Shown: positions 1 through 9,433, counted from the stretch's first letter. The stretch: DNA of 64,000 nt from Ruegeria sp. YS9 (GCF_024628725.1 NZ_CP102409.1:1025001-1089000); one strand, 5' to 3'. Numbers and translations: made by a program. The notes: generated by a model from the sequence alone, not told the origin.

Positions 1-1
1 G

Positions 2-412
2 GACCACGTGGCAATCCGCCGACGCCGGTTCTGTCCGGCCTGTGGCGGACGGTTCACGACCTACGAACGTGTGCAACTGCGTGATCTGGTTGTCATAAAA
101 ACCAATGGTAAACGCGAAGATTTCGATCGCGACAAGCTGGAGCGTTCGATCCGTATCTCGATGCAGAAACGCCCCGTTGATCCCGAACGGATCGATCAGA
201 TGATTTCGGGCATCGTGCGCCGTCTGGAAAGCATGGGCGACACGGATATCCCGTCCAACAAGATCGGTGAGATCGTTATGGAAGCTCTGGCACGGATCGA
301 CACTGTCGCCTATGTTCGCTTTGCGAGTGTGTACAAGAATTTCCAGGCGGCCGATGATTTCGAGGAGTTCGTCCACGAACTGCGCCCGCCGCAGCCTTCG
401 ACTGACGAGTGA
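2..412 (+). CDS. nrdR: Transcriptional repressor NrdR (5' end outside window)
   Basis: NrdR represses ribonucleotide reductase operons by binding NrdR boxes in response to ATP/dATP. The reading frame is open from base 2, so the true start and the first zinc-ribbon cysteine pair lie to the left. Visible are the second half of the zinc ribbon ([14 protein letters not shown]) and the ATP-cone ([17 protein letters not shown] through [11 protein letters not shown]). The GTG at base 8 lies inside the ribbon and is not the start. The stop overlaps the start of ribD by 4 bases (GTGA), so the two are probably translationally coupled. The nrdR-rib-nusB order is common in proteobacteria. Confidence 0.95.
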   Translation, partial: DHVAIRRRRFCPACGGRFTTYERVQLRDLVVIKTNGKREDFDRDKLERSIRISMQKRPVDPERIDQMISGIVRRLESMGDTDIPSNKIGEIVMEALARIDTVAYVRFASVYKNFQAADDFEEFVHELRPPQPSTDE

Positions 413-1509
413 ACGAAACAGATAAGCGATTCATGGCGCTTGCCCTGTCTTTGGGGCGGCGCGGTCAGGGGACGTGCTGGCCGAACCCCGCTGTGGGGTG
501 TGTCATCGTTCGTGATGACCGGATCATCGGGCGGGGCTGGACGCAACCGGGTGGCCGCCCTCATGCCGAGACCGAAGCCTTGGCTCAGGCCGGGCAGGGT
601 GCGCGAGGTGCAACCGCCTATGTAACGCTGGAACCCTGTGCCCATCACGGCAAAACGCCGCCCTGCGCCGAGGCCTTGATTGCGGCAGGTGTGTCCCGTG
701 TTGTGGCCGCTGTCGAAGACAGCGATCCGCGCGTGGCCGGGCAGGGTTTTGCCATGTTGCGCGAGGCGGGGATTGACGTCGTAACTGGCGTTCTTGCGCA
801 ACAGGCAGAACGGGATCTGGCGGGCTTTTTCCTCAAGACTGAACAAGGCCGGCCTTTTGTGACGCTGAAGATGGCCAGCAGTTTCGACGGGCGCATCGCA
901 ACCTTGACAGGGCACAGTCAATGGATCACCGGACCGCAGGCACGTCGTGTGGTCCATGCCATGCGTGCACGTCACGATGCGGTGATGGTCGGGGCAGGGA
1001 CGGCGCGCGCCGACGACCCCTCGCTGACCGTTCGGGATCTTGGGGTTGAGCATCAACCCGTCCGCGTCGTGGTGTCCCGCCATATGGATATTTCTCTGAT
1101 GGGGCAGCTGGCGCGCACGGCCTCAAAGATACCTGTCTGGCTCTGCCATGCGCATCACCCGGATGCCGAACGCGCACAGGCGTGGGAGGGATTGGGGGCA
1201 AAGCTGATCCCCTGTGCGTTGAAAGATCATCATATCGATGCGGTGGATCTGCTTCAGCAACTGGGTCAGGCCGGTTTGACCAGTGTCTTCTGCGAAGGCG
1301 GTGCCGCGCTTGCGGCCTCGCTGCTGGCCGAAGATTTGGTGGATGAGCTGATCGGGTTCACTGCCGGCTTAACCATCGGGGCCGAGGGCCTGGCCGCAGT
1401 TGGGACACTAGGTCTGGAAACGCTGGAGGCCGCCCCCAGGTTCGAATTGATCGAGACGCAGGCGGTCGGCGGGGATGTATTGCACCGTTGGCGCAGAGCG
1501 TCGGAATAA
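409..1509 (+). CDS. ribD: Bifunctional riboflavin biosynthesis deaminase/reductase RibD
   Basis: RibD performs the second and third steps of riboflavin synthesis, deaminating the pyrimidine from GTP cyclohydrolase II and then reducing its ribose side chain with NADPH. The 366-residue protein has an N-terminal cytidine-deaminase-like domain with zinc ligands His52 in HAE and the Cys77/Cys86 pair ([11 protein letters not shown]). A C-terminal reductase domain begins near residue 150 ([14 protein letters not shown]) and includes the [13 protein letters not shown] segment. The start is a GTG overlapping the nrdR stop. The gene converges on kpsC with only two bases between the stops. The rest of the rib cluster resumes at about 6.2 kb. 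Confidence 0.95.
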   Translation: MNETDKRFMALALSLGRRGQGTCWPNPAVGCVIVRDDRIIGRGWTQPGGRPHAETEALAQAGQGARGATAYVTLEPCAHHGKTPPCAEALIAAGVSRVVAAVEDSDPRVAGQGFAMLREAGIDVVTGVLAQQAERDLAGFFLKTEQGRPFVTLKMASSFDGRIATLTGHSQWITGPQARRVVHAMRARHDAVMVGAGTARADDPSLTVRDLGVEHQPVRVVVSRHMDISLMGQLARTASKIPVWLCHAHHPDAERAQAWEGLGAKLIPCALKDHHIDAVDLLQQLGQAGLTSVFCEGGAALAASLLAEDLVDELIGFTAGLTIGAEGLAAVGTLGLETLEAAPRFELIETQAVGGDVLHRWRRASE

Positions 1510-1511
1510 CG

Positions 1512-3512
1512 TCAACGCCAAAGATGAGCGTGCGTTGCGAACGCGCCCTGAAGCTTTGACAGAAACCGGTTGAACGGACCGGACGGTGCCGAATACCCCA
1601 GCGCCAAGCGTTCAACGGCCACTTCGACAGGGCAGGGTTGTCTGGTGATCGGATCGAAATAGCGTGGATAGTCAATCAAGGTGGCGTGCACCAAGCCCAT
1701 CAGCGACGGCCGTGCACCTCGCCTGACGGGGACGGTATCCAGATCGGTGGTCAGGCCCCATCCCGCATAGAAGGGCGCGCCCAGGGTCGTGACCTTCACC
1801 CCGCGCAACAATGCCTCGAATCCCAACAGCGATGTCATCGTCCACACCTCGTCCATCTGCGTCAGCAACGAGGCGGGGTCAGTCCGGGTCACGACAAGGT
1901 CCGCAAGTGACTCTGCGTCTATCTGGCCATCCCGCAACCCGGCTTCGACATCAGGGTGCGGTTTGTAGATCAGGATTGCATCGGGGTTGGCCTCGCGCGC
2001 CTTTTGCAGCAGGTCCAGATTGCTGCGCACCGTGTTGGTGCCCAGCAGGATCGAGGCGTCATCTTCAACCTGTCCGGGTACCAGAATTCGGTGCCCATGG
2101 GGCAGAACCGGCGCGGACTGGCCCGTGTTGTATTTGCTCAAACCATCGGCCAGCAATCTCTCAACAAGCCGTTCAGCACGTAATTCCTGATCCGGGCGCA
2201 ATGTTGCACGCTCGCCTATCAGGTTTTCCAACTGGCTGGGTTTTGTGGGGTCGTAGTAGATGCCGATTTCGTCGGTTACCAGGGATAGAGGCGGAACAAG
2301 TGCGGCCCCCAATCCGCGTGAACGCAAGAAGCCGTCTTCCACACGAACGGCCCCTTCGGCGTCGCGCGCCTGACTGGCCCACACCATATGGGGGCGATCC
2401 GAGGTGTCGGGCTGTGTGGACGTAAAGCGCAACTTGCCATGTCGCCCGAAAATCTGCTGCATGTGCCTGCGTTTCCACAGACGCATGCCAGCGGCAGTCC
2501 AACCGTGCCTGTCCTGACGCCATGCGCGGGTCTGTGCCTCCAAAATGTCCAGAACCGTTTCCAGTTCGCACAGCTGATCGCGAAAGGGGTCGTACCAGGT
2601 CGGGTAAAGCAGCATCGCGGCCGCGAACAGTTGCGCGCGGGTCAGGTTGCGCTGTCGGCGTTGGACCGGGAATTCATCCTGCGTCAGGCTCCAACCGGCA
2701 TAGAACGGTTGACCGAAAATGCGCGGCTTGTGACCGGCCAGGATTGCTTCAAAGCCCAGTTGCGACGACACGGTATAGACCGCAACGGCGCCGTCGAGCA
2801 GGGGCCAGGGGCTGATCGGTTTGTCAAACCACGTGACCCGGTCTGACAGGTCCTGATCGGTGAAATGCCCCTGACGATGACCCGCCATCGTTTCTGGATG
2901 CGTCTTGATCAGAATGCGCGCGCCGGGGTTTTCCTCCTGTGCGACCACGAGCATTTCAAGAAAACGGGCACGATCGGCACCGCTTGCCGTGACGGCGGCA
3001 TCGCCAACCGTCTGGTCGACGACCAGTACATAACCGGGGTCGGGTGCGACAAGGTCGGGGTCAAACGCGGAATACTTGCTGAGGTGCAGTTCCCGGACTC
3101 GCTCCATCGCGGCACGCGCGCGGTTCAGCAGCGCGGTGTCGTCCAAGGGATCGGTGTTCAGCAGCTTCTCAAGGTCGGAAGGTTCTGCTGCATCGAAATG
3201 CGGGCCTGAACGGTCCAGCAAAAGGCCCAACGGGGGTTCACCGGCACGGCCCGGGTGCAGAGACCTGAGAAAGGCATCTTCGACCCGCAGAACCGGGGCA
3301 TTGTGTTTTTCGGCGATGCGCAGGCCGCGATACGCGGTCGGGCTGTTGCCCCATATGCCCACGCAATCGCCATCCTTGGGAAGACCCAGACGAATGTCAT
3401 ATCCGGCAAGTGTCAGAATCCGTCTCAGGCGTTTTTGCGTAAGAAACCCGCCGTTGTAGACGAACAGCCGGGTGCGCTCGGCCCCGGCTGCGCTGTCCGG
3501 ATCGGGTGCCAT
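1512..3512 (-). CDS. kpsC: Capsule polysaccharide beta-Kdo transferase, KpsC-like
   Basis: KpsC-family enzymes build the beta-linked Kdo linker on phosphatidylglycerol that anchors group 2 type capsules at the inner membrane. The 666-residue protein shows an internal duplication: each half carries a VEDGFLRS-type motif (RVEDAFLRSLHPG near residue 75; RVEDGFLRSRGLG near 390) and a repeated FYAGW-L motif (AGHKPRIFGQPFYAGWSL; RGVKVTTLGAPFYAGWGL). Two glycosyltransferase modules are the known KpsC architecture. It is the last gene of a three-gene minus-strand unit, 3 bases after the export lipoprotein gene. The unit sits inside the riboflavin cluster. Confidence 0.88.
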   Translation of the reverse strand: MAPDPDSAAGAERTRLFVYNGGFLTQKRLRRILTLAGYDIRLGLPKDGDCVGIWGNSPTAYRGLRIAEKHNAPVLRVEDAFLRSLHPGRAGEPPLGLLLDRSGPHFDAAEPSDLEKLLNTDPLDDTALLNRARAAMERVRELHLSKYSAFDPDLVAPDPGYVLVVDQTVGDAAVTASGADRARFLEMLVVAQEENPGARILIKTHPETMAGHRQGHFTDQDLSDRVTWFDKPISPWPLLDGAVAVYTVSSQLGFEAILAGHKPRIFGQPFYAGWSLTQDEFPVQRRQRNLTRAQLFAAAMLLYPTWYDPFRDQLCELETVLDILEAQTRAWRQDRHGWTAAGMRLWKRRHMQQIFGRHGKLRFTSTQPDTSDRPHMVWASQARDAEGAVRVEDGFLRSRGLGAALVPPLSLVTDEIGIYYDPTKPSQLENLIGERATLRPDQELRAERLVERLLADGLSKYNTGQSAPVLPHGHRILVPGQVEDDASILLGTNTVRSNLDLLQKAREANPDAILIYKPHPDVEAGLRDGQIDAESLADLVVTRTDPASLLTQMDEVWTMTSLLGFEALLRGVKVTTLGAPFYAGWGLTTDLDTVPVRRGARPSLMGLVHATLIDYPRYFDPITRQPCPVEVAVERLALGYSAPSGPFNRFLSKLQGAFATHAHLWR

Positions 3513-3515
3513 GCA

Positions 3516-4649
3516 TCAGTTGCCGGTCAGCGTGGCGACGTTTGCGATGGGGGTCAGGCCACCAGCGATCAGCGAGATCGATTTGCTCCACTGTGCATAG
3601 GGTGCTTCGGTCACATAAATCGTATCATCGTCGCGGATCACGAAATCACGCGCGATGAACAGACCGTTGGGAGCCGTCAGATTCAGCAGGTAGATCATGC
3701 GTTGATCCCCCTTCAGGTCGGCGCGTCCCGTGATGCTGCGGGCCACGTCCTGGCGCTCTTTTCGCAGAATGAAAATGCCGGTTGGATCAGAGGACAGCGT
3801 CAGCAGACCACCGACCTGAGCCAATGCTTCCAGCGCAGACAGATCCTGGCTTTCAAAGGCGACGCGCGATTGGCCGCCTGTGGCACCTAGTGCGATGTAT
3901 GATCTGCTGTCTTCTTCCACCAAAATGCGGTCTCCGCCACGCAATGCGACGTCCAGTTTCGGGTTGCGGAACAGGTCTTCGTACCAGACGGTGCCCTTTT
4001 GATCCCCTCGGATCAGAGTCACCAACGCGATATCTGACGCTACAGAAACCCCGCCCGCCTGAGACAGCATGCCAAGCAGGGAACGGGTTGGGCGTTCGAT
4101 CGGATAGATGCCGGGGGATGCGACAGTTCCCGTAAGCGAGACGGTGGAACCGTCACCCGCAACACGCCGCACTTCGATCTGTGGGTCCGGTGTCTGTTCC
4201 CGCAGCTTGTTCGTGATCAAAACGCGAAGCTGTTCCGGCGTGTTTCCCGCGGCCCGGATCCGACCCGCGTAGGGGACGAAAATGAACCCATCGCTGTCGA
4301 CCTGAACTTCATCCAGGGCGGTTGCCGTACCGGTTTCGCCGGATAGCAACCCGTCGTCCACGTTTTCCCATATGGTCAGGCCCAGCACGTCGCCGGGGCG
4401 AACAGTGTCGGCGGTCAAGGCCTGGGCGCTGCTGAACGAGGAAGAAAAGCCAAACTGAGGCACGGCGGATGTAAGGCGTGTCACGCGGTCATCGACTTCG
4501 ACGACAAACGCGTTGCCGCCATTCTGGACCGCACCAGCCAGAATTTCGGTCTTGTTTGGCCCAGATTTCGGAAGTTGGCAGGCCGCCATCAAGCCGATTG
4601 CGGCCACAAGGGAAACCCCCCGCATCCATCGCTTAGGAGAGAATTGCAC
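3516..4649 (-). CDS. Polysaccharide export outer-membrane lipoprotein (Wza/KpsD family)
   Basis: The 377-residue protein begins with a lipoprotein signal peptide whose lipobox is LMAAC, with the lipidated Cys at about residue 24. It continues with a Poly_export domain (RPGDVLGLTIWENVDDG, FIFVPYAGRIRAAGNTPEQL) and SLBB-like segments (VSLTGTVASPGIYPIERPTRSLLGMLSQAGG). Proteins of this family form the periplasm-spanning or outer-membrane channel for capsule export. It lies between kpsS-like and kpsC-like genes on the same strand, so it probably serves the same capsule. No KpsM/KpsT ABC exporter is in this window. Wza and KpsD types are not distinguished here. Confidence 0.87.
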   Translation of the reverse strand: MQFSPKRWMRGVSLVAAIGLMAACQLPKSGPNKTEILAGAVQNGGNAFVVEVDDRVTRLTSAVPQFGFSSSFSSAQALTADTVRPGDVLGLTIWENVDDGLLSGETGTATALDEVQVDSDGFIFVPYAGRIRAAGNTPEQLRVLITNKLREQTPDPQIEVRRVAGDGSTVSLTGTVASPGIYPIERPTRSLLGMLSQAGGVSVASDIALVTLIRGDQKGTVWYEDLFRNPKLDVALRGGDRILVEEDSRSYIALGATGGQSRVAFESQDLSALEALAQVGGLLTLSSDPTGIFILRKERQDVARSITGRADLKGDQRMIYLLNLTAPNGLFIARDFVIRDDDTIYVTEAPYAQWSKSISLIAGGLTPIANVATLTGN

Positions 4650-4729
4650 TGCCGGATATCCTCAGTCTTTTGTTGTTGCGGCGAGATTAGCCGGTAAGCA
4701 GCTCAACTTCCAGTCACAGAGCGCCCGAA

Positions 4730-6028
4730 CTACTCGACGATTTTCAACTGTGGCGTCGGTGCCTCGTTCTTGTTCAGAAGGGCCTGATAAGGGTCGCTGC
4801 TGCTGAGCATCATGTCCACGGCGCGGCGCAACAACTGCCGACGGCCGCGCCGGGAATAAAAACCGCCCGGCACCTGGCTGGTTTCCAGCAGGAATTGCCG
4901 GTAACAGCGATAGGCGTCGACATCCGGCGCGTCTGGCTCAGCAAAAAAAGCGGCGATCGACTGCTGTGATACGAAGTCGGTCTTGTCATAAACCGAACGT
5001 CCGAAAATACGCAACGGAATACCCCGCCACAAGACCTGCTGCCCCGCAGTGGAATTCACGGTGACGGCCGAATTTGCCTCATCCAGCAAACCTGCCAGTT
5101 TTCCGCCGGGGACATAGTGAACACGGGTCTGCACCCCGTGTTTCCTGGCAATCTCCATGGCGCGCAGGTGCAATGGTTCACGGTGGTTTTCCAAAGGGTG
5201 CTCTTTCACGACCAACCTGTGATGCGCCGGTGCGCCTTGCGCGAATCCTGCGATGACCAGTTCCAGAAAATCGGACATGCAGGCGAATTCAGAATGGGCC
5301 TGAACCGAACTGTCATGCCCGAGTTGCAGCAGCACGAGGTGATACGGGAAGCCCCCCCATCTGACGCGCGCCGTGGCCACGCTGCGTTGCAGGCGATGAA
5401 CAGGCATCAGCATCAGACGTTTGAAATACAATCGGAATTCCTGTGAAACCGGTAGATCACGATGAGGCCGGAAGTTGCGGTATCTCTTGTTCAGGAACAT
5501 GACGAACCAATGATAGAGGGCACCGTAGAAGATGTGTTGCCGCATATCCCCCCAATGTGACGGAGGCGGCGGCGCTTTGCTGTCCGACTGGGCCAGAGCC
5601 TGCCGCATCCGGTCGACATCCAATGACATCAGGCGCGAGTGCCCGTTTGATCCATCCCGCTCGTACGTGACCCACCAGGGCCGCAGGTAGCCTTCTTCGA
5701 AAACGTGAATTGTCAGCCCACGCGACTTCGCAATCTCAACTGCGCGGGCGTGGACCGGTCTCGTGTCGCCATAAAGAACGATATCCGTGACGCCCTTGTC
5801 GGCAATCAATCTGTTCAATGTCTCGGGCCAATCGCCGGGCGTGTTCCGGAATGCGATGAAACTTGCCTTGTCGAACCAGAACGCCTGATCGCCCGCATTG
5901 AAGCCAACCCGCCAGACCTGTGCCCCCGTGGCGCGCAACATCTGCCCGAGTGACGAGAAAAACGGCCCGTGAGGTCCCTGAAGGAACAGAAAGACCCGTT
6001 TATCTGAGCCTGAAGGCATTTGCGGCAT
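4730..6028 (-). CDS. kpsS: Capsule polysaccharide Kdo transferase, KpsS-like
   Basis: KpsS adds the first beta-Kdo to phosphatidylglycerol, and KpsC then extends the linker. The 432-residue protein opens with RVFLFLQGPHGPFFSSLGQ and carries HVFEEGYLRPWWVTYE, LVVKEHPLE and TVNSTAGQQVLWRG, segments typical of the family. An in-frame TTG at 6088 would add 20 residues. The ATG at 6028 is preferred because the family N-terminus follows it closely and an AG-rich stretch lies just upstream. It is the first gene of the capsule unit and is divergent from ribE, so the roughly 140 bases between them should hold both promoters. Confidence 0.85.
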   Translation of the reverse strand: MPQMPSGSDKRVFLFLQGPHGPFFSSLGQMLRATGAQVWRVGFNAGDQAFWFDKASFIAFRNTPGDWPETLNRLIADKGVTDIVLYGDTRPVHARAVEIAKSRGLTIHVFEEGYLRPWWVTYERDGSNGHSRLMSLDVDRMRQALAQSDSKAPPPPSHWGDMRQHIFYGALYHWFVMFLNKRYRNFRPHRDLPVSQEFRLYFKRLMLMPVHRLQRSVATARVRWGGFPYHLVLLQLGHDSSVQAHSEFACMSDFLELVIAGFAQGAPAHHRLVVKEHPLENHREPLHLRAMEIARKHGVQTRVHYVPGGKLAGLLDEANSAVTVNSTAGQQVLWRGIPLRIFGRSVYDKTDFVSQQSIAAFFAEPDAPDVDAYRCYRQFLLETSQVPGGFYSRRGRRQLLRRAVDMMLSSSDPYQALLNKNEAPTPQLKIVE

Positions 6029-6169
6029 CTGGACTGCTCTTTTGGTTTTTGTTGCGGAAACTATGCCTGTTTGGGCCTGGTACGGCAAGGCGGGGCTTGC
6101 CCGCGCGGCCCATTGGGCTTACCTCGACTTTGAAAAGCAGGCACAGGTTAGGAACTGAGGGTTAACGGA

Positions 6170-6757
6170 ATGTTCACAGGGATCGTCACCGACATCGGCA
6201 CCGTCACCGAGCTGGAACAGCAGGGGGATCTGCGCGCCCGGATCAGGACGGCCTATGACACGGCCAGTATCGATATCGGTGCTTCGATCGCCAGTGATGG
6301 TGTGTGTCTGACGGTGATCGCGCTGGGCGACGATTGGTATGATGTTCAGATCAGCGCCGAGACGGTTTCGAAGACCAACCTTGATACATGGGCCGTCGGC
6401 AAGCGTGTCAATCTGGAGCGTGCGCTGAAAGTCGGCGATGAACTGGGCGGTCACATTGTTTCGGGTCATGTGGATGGCGTGGCCGAAGTGGTCGCGGTCG
6501 AGGATGAAGGCGACAGCACACGTGTCACCTTGCGCGCACCGAAGGAACTGGCCCGGTTCATAGCGCCCAAAGGGTCGGTTGCGTTGAACGGGACATCGCT
6601 GACGGTGAATGACGTGAGTGATTGCGAGTTTGGCATCAATTTCATCCCTCACACCAAGGAAGTAACGACTTGGGGCGATGTGGGTGTGGGCGATCGCGTC
6701 AATCTTGAGATCGATACGCTGGCCCGGTACGTCGCGCGCTTGGCCGAGATGTCCTGA
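6170..6757 (+). CDS. ribE: Riboflavin synthase alpha chain
   Basis: Riboflavin synthase dismutates two molecules of 6,7-dimethyl-8-ribityllumazine to riboflavin plus the pyrimidinedione substrate that RibH reuses. The 195-residue protein starts with the family signature MFTGIVTDIGTV and contains the two tandem lumazine-binding barrels: the first has GASIASDGVCLTV, the second GSVALNGTSLTVN, with GGHIVSGHVDG between them. Length is normal for the trimeric alpha-chain enzyme. It is followed by ribBA and ribH on the same strand. I see no FMN riboswitch upstream. Confidence 0.96.
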   Translation: MFTGIVTDIGTVTELEQQGDLRARIRTAYDTASIDIGASIASDGVCLTVIALGDDWYDVQISAETVSKTNLDTWAVGKRVNLERALKVGDELGGHIVSGHVDGVAEVVAVEDEGDSTRVTLRAPKELARFIAPKGSVALNGTSLTVNDVSDCEFGINFIPHTKEVTTWGDVGVGDRVNLEIDTLARYVARLAEMS

Positions 6758-6856
6758 TACGTCGCGTCGGAAAGCACCTGCGCCGTTTGTGGACTGGTCT
6801 TTGCGCCCTCAGTGGTCTATTCCGCCGAGCAAACCCGCCATGTGAAAGGCTGCCCC

Positions 6857-7978
6857 ATGAGCTTTGAAACCCCCGGACCGGTCGAGGCCCAGTTGCGTGA
6901 CGCGATCAGCCCGATCGAAGAAATCATCGAAGAAGCGCGCGCAGGCCGGATGTACATTCTGGTCGATCACGAAGATCGTGAAAACGAAGGCGATCTGGTG
7001 ATCCCGGCCGAGTTTGCGGATGCCGAGGCGATCAACTTCATGGCCACCCATGGGCGCGGTCTGATCTGTTTGCCGATGACGGCGGAACGGATAGATGCGC
7101 TGGGCTTGCCGATGATGGCCGTGAATAACTCGTCCCGGCACGAGACGGCCTTTACGGTTTCGATCGAGGCGCGCGAAGGTGTCAGCACCGGGATTTCAGC
7201 CGCCGACCGGGCGCTGACCGTGGCGACCGCAATAAATGAACAGAATACGATGGCGCATATCGCTACCCCGGGCCATGTCTTCCCGCTGCGGGCAAAGCGT
7301 GGCGGGGTGCTGGTGCGCGCAGGCCATACCGAGGCCGCCGTGGATATCTCGCGCCTTGCCGGGCTGAACCCGTCAGGCGTGATCTGCGAGATCATGAATG
7401 CAGACGGAACCATGGCGCGCCTGCCGGATCTGGTCGAGTTCGCCAAAAAGCACAACATGAAAATCGGCACGATCAGCGACCTGATCAGCTATCGGGCGCG
7501 CAATGACAATCTGGTTGTCGAGACTTCTCGTCAAACAGTCACCTCGGAATACGGCGGTGAGTGGGAAATGCGGATTTTCACCGATCAGACCCACGGCATT
7601 GAACATGTTGTCATGATCAAAGGTGACATCACCACGCCCGAGCCCGTTCTGACGCGTACACACGCCCTGCACGAAGCGCCGGATATCCTGGGGCTTGGCC
7701 CGAAATCATCCCGCGAGCTACCGCGCGCGATGGAAAAGATCGCCGAGGAGGGCCGCGGTGTGGTCTGCCTGTTCCGCCAGCCGCGCAACTCGTTGTATGC
7801 GGTCGAGGACGAAGGCCCGCGCACCATCAAGCAAACCGGTCTGGGGGCGCAGATCCTGTCCAAGATGGGGATTCAGGAACTGGTGCTTCTGACCGACTCT
7901 CCTGAAACGGTGTATCTTGGGCTGGACGCGTTTGGCCTGTCCATCGTCGGTACCCGCTCGATTCTGAAGGAAGACTGA
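6857..7978 (+). CDS. ribBA: Bifunctional DHBP synthase / GTP cyclohydrolase II-like RibBA
   Basis: The N-terminal half is 3,4-dihydroxy-2-butanone-4-phosphate synthase, with VDHEDRENEGDLV, MATHGRGLIC and the HTEAAVDI segment. The C-terminal half is GTP-cyclohydrolase-II-like. The C-terminal half lacks the usual CxxxxxxxxCxC zinc-binding cysteines: the corresponding region reads TRTHALHEAPDILGL. It may therefore be degenerate, as in many alphaproteobacterial RibB proteins, with GTP cyclohydrolase II supplied elsewhere. The ATG at 6857 is chosen over the GTG at 6812 because GAAAGG precedes it. It is 2 bases from ribH. Confidence 0.9.
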   Translation: MSFETPGPVEAQLRDAISPIEEIIEEARAGRMYILVDHEDRENEGDLVIPAEFADAEAINFMATHGRGLICLPMTAERIDALGLPMMAVNNSSRHETAFTVSIEAREGVSTGISAADRALTVATAINEQNTMAHIATPGHVFPLRAKRGGVLVRAGHTEAAVDISRLAGLNPSGVICEIMNADGTMARLPDLVEFAKKHNMKIGTISDLISYRARNDNLVVETSRQTVTSEYGGEWEMRIFTDQTHGIEHVVMIKGDITTPEPVLTRTHALHEAPDILGLGPKSSRELPRAMEKIAEEGRGVVCLFRQPRNSLYAVEDEGPRTIKQTGLGAQILSKMGIQELVLLTDSPETVYLGLDAFGLSIVGTRSILKED

Positions 7979-7980
7979 AC

Positions 7981-8532
7981 ATGGCTGAACAAGACAAACA
8001 CGGAATTCTGCCGACACCCAGCTTCGACAAGCCGGTGAAACTGCTGATCGTGGCGGCTCCGTTCTACCGCTCGATCGCCGACAACCTGATTGCGGGTGCC
8101 ACGGCCGAGATCGAAGCGGCTGGCGGCACCTGCGAAGTGGTCGAAGTGCCCGGAGCGCTGGAAATTCCCACAGCCATCGCCATGGCCGACCGACAGTGCA
8201 ACTTTGACGGCTATGTCGCGCTGGGCTGCGTCATTCGCGGTGAGACCACGCATTACGAGACCGTCTGCAACGATTCCAGCCGCGCGATCCAACTGCTGGG
8301 CCTACAGGGGCTGTGCATCGGCAACGGCATCCTGACGGTCGAGAATGACGAGCAGGCCGAAGTCCGCGCCAATCCCGAAAAGATGAATAAAGGGGGCGGC
8401 GCGGCTGCTGCGGCCTTGCATCTGATCGCGCTCAGCCGTAAGTGGGGCGCTTCGAAAAAGGGCGTCGGATTCAAGCCGCCGTCCGAGTCCATCCTGGTGG
8501 CGGGCGACAACAACGGACCCACGACAGCATGA
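7981..8532 (+). CDS. ribH: 6,7-dimethyl-8-ribityllumazine synthase
   Basis: RibH condenses the RibD pyrimidine product with the butanone phosphate made by RibB to give the lumazine used by RibE. The 183-residue protein has the family segments IVAAPFYRSIADNLIAGA, VPGALEIPTAIAMA, ALGCVIRGETTHYETVCNDSSRAI and GNGILTVENDEQA. Catalytic His is in the ETTHYE motif. The C-terminal tail is a little longer than in short homologues. The stop codon overlaps the nusB start in ATGA. Confidence 0.96.
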   Translation: MAEQDKHGILPTPSFDKPVKLLIVAAPFYRSIADNLIAGATAEIEAAGGTCEVVEVPGALEIPTAIAMADRQCNFDGYVALGCVIRGETTHYETVCNDSSRAIQLLGLQGLCIGNGILTVENDEQAEVRANPEKMNKGGGAAAAALHLIALSRKWGASKKGVGFKPPSESILVAGDNNGPTTA

Positions 8533-9011
8533 CCCAGACAGACACGCCGAAACCGGCAAACAGGAAACGCCTGATGAAATCCGCCGCGCGGCTTTATGCC
8601 GTGCAGGCGCTGTTCCAGATGGAGCAGTCGGGCCAGACGACCGAGCAGGTGGTCAACGAGTTTCTGGACCATCGGTTCGGCGCGGTCTACGAGGGTGACG
8701 AGATGCTTGAGGGCGACAGCACGCTGTTCCGCAAGCTGGTGGATGACGCGGTGAACTATCAGGCGCCGATCGACCAGATGACCGACCGCGCGCTGGTGGC
8801 GAAGTGGCCGATCGCGCGCATCGACCCGACCCTGCGCGCGCTGTTTCGCGCGGCGGGTGCGGAACTGACCCAAAGCGGCACACCGCCCAAGGTGGTGATC
8901 ACCGAGTTTGTCGATGTGGCACGTGCCTTTTTCCCTGAGGGTAAAGAACCAAAATTCGTCAATGCCGTGCTGGATCACATGGCGCGCGAGGCCCAGCCCG
9001 AGGCGTTCTGA
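8529..9011 (+). CDS. nusB: Transcription antitermination factor NusB
   Basis: NusB pairs with S10 (NusE) on boxA RNA to support antitermination of rRNA operons. The 160-residue protein contains RLYAVQALFQMEQSG, ALVAKWPIARIDPTLRALFRAAGAEL and the closing VITEFVDVARAFFPEGKEPKFVNAVLDHMARE helix set typical of the family. The ATG at 8529 lies in an ATGA overlap with ribH and matches family starts; a longer in-frame extension to 8442 lies inside ribH and is rejected. The ribH-nusB pairing is widely conserved. Confidence 0.95.
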   Translation: MTQTDTPKPANRKRLMKSAARLYAVQALFQMEQSGQTTEQVVNEFLDHRFGAVYEGDEMLEGDSTLFRKLVDDAVNYQAPIDQMTDRALVAKWPIARIDPTLRALFRAAGAELTQSGTPPKVVITEFVDVARAFFPEGKEPKFVNAVLDHMAREAQPEAF

Positions 9012-9070
9012 CACGTTTACCTGAACCAGACTTGCGCTAGCATTGTCAACAAAGCGCAAGGAGGTTCGCC

Positions 9071-9376
9071 ATGCCCAAACTGATCCGCCTTTATATCACG
9101 CAAGTCGCCTGGGGTTTTGTCATTTCGGCCGTGTTTGTCGGGGTGCTCTTGGCGCTGAATGTCGCGAATCTTCGGCACCTGATCACCGGGTCGGAAATCG
9201 GCCTGATCGCGTTGGTGATGATCTGGTTCATGAACGGTATCGTCTTTGCCGGCGTTCAGTTCGCGTACAAAATCATGAGCATGGCGGAAAAGCCGCAGGG
9301 GCCACGTCGGGGAACACCGGTCGCACACAGTTTCGAGCCGGCAGCCGTGAAACAGGAAGCCCGCGCAGGGCGCTGA
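9071..9376 (+). CDS. Small membrane protein, unknown function
   Basis: The 101-residue protein has two clear hydrophobic segments (about residues 11-32 and 41-64) separated by a short loop NLRHLITGSEIG, then a basic, Pro- and Ala-rich cytoplasmic-type tail. An AAGGAGG ribosome binding site lies 7-13 bases before the ATG, which makes it a convincing gene. It follows nusB after 59 bases on the same strand. I recognise no characterised family; similar two-helix proteins follow nusB in related Rhodobacteraceae by my recollection, which should be checked. Confidence 0.75.
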   Translation: MPKLIRLYITQVAWGFVISAVFVGVLLALNVANLRHLITGSEIGLIALVMIWFMNGIVFAGVQFAYKIMSMAEKPQGPRRGTPVAHSFEPAAVKQEARAGR

Positions 9377-9433
9377 TATTTCAGGGAAAGTGCGGCGGGA
9401 CCACCAGTCAACCGTGCGGTTTGATTCCCGAGG

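Noticed and set aside
310..1083. 257-codon minus-strand ORF
   Set aside because: It is antisense to ribD and has a ribosomal-shadow-like, Arg/Pro/His-rich composition.
6029..6169. FMN riboswitch before ribE
   Set aside because: None of the conserved RFN element blocks is visible in the 141-base gap.
7969..7990. Frameshift between ribBA and ribH
   Set aside because: The two genes are separated by two bases with normal stop and start codons; each has full family length.
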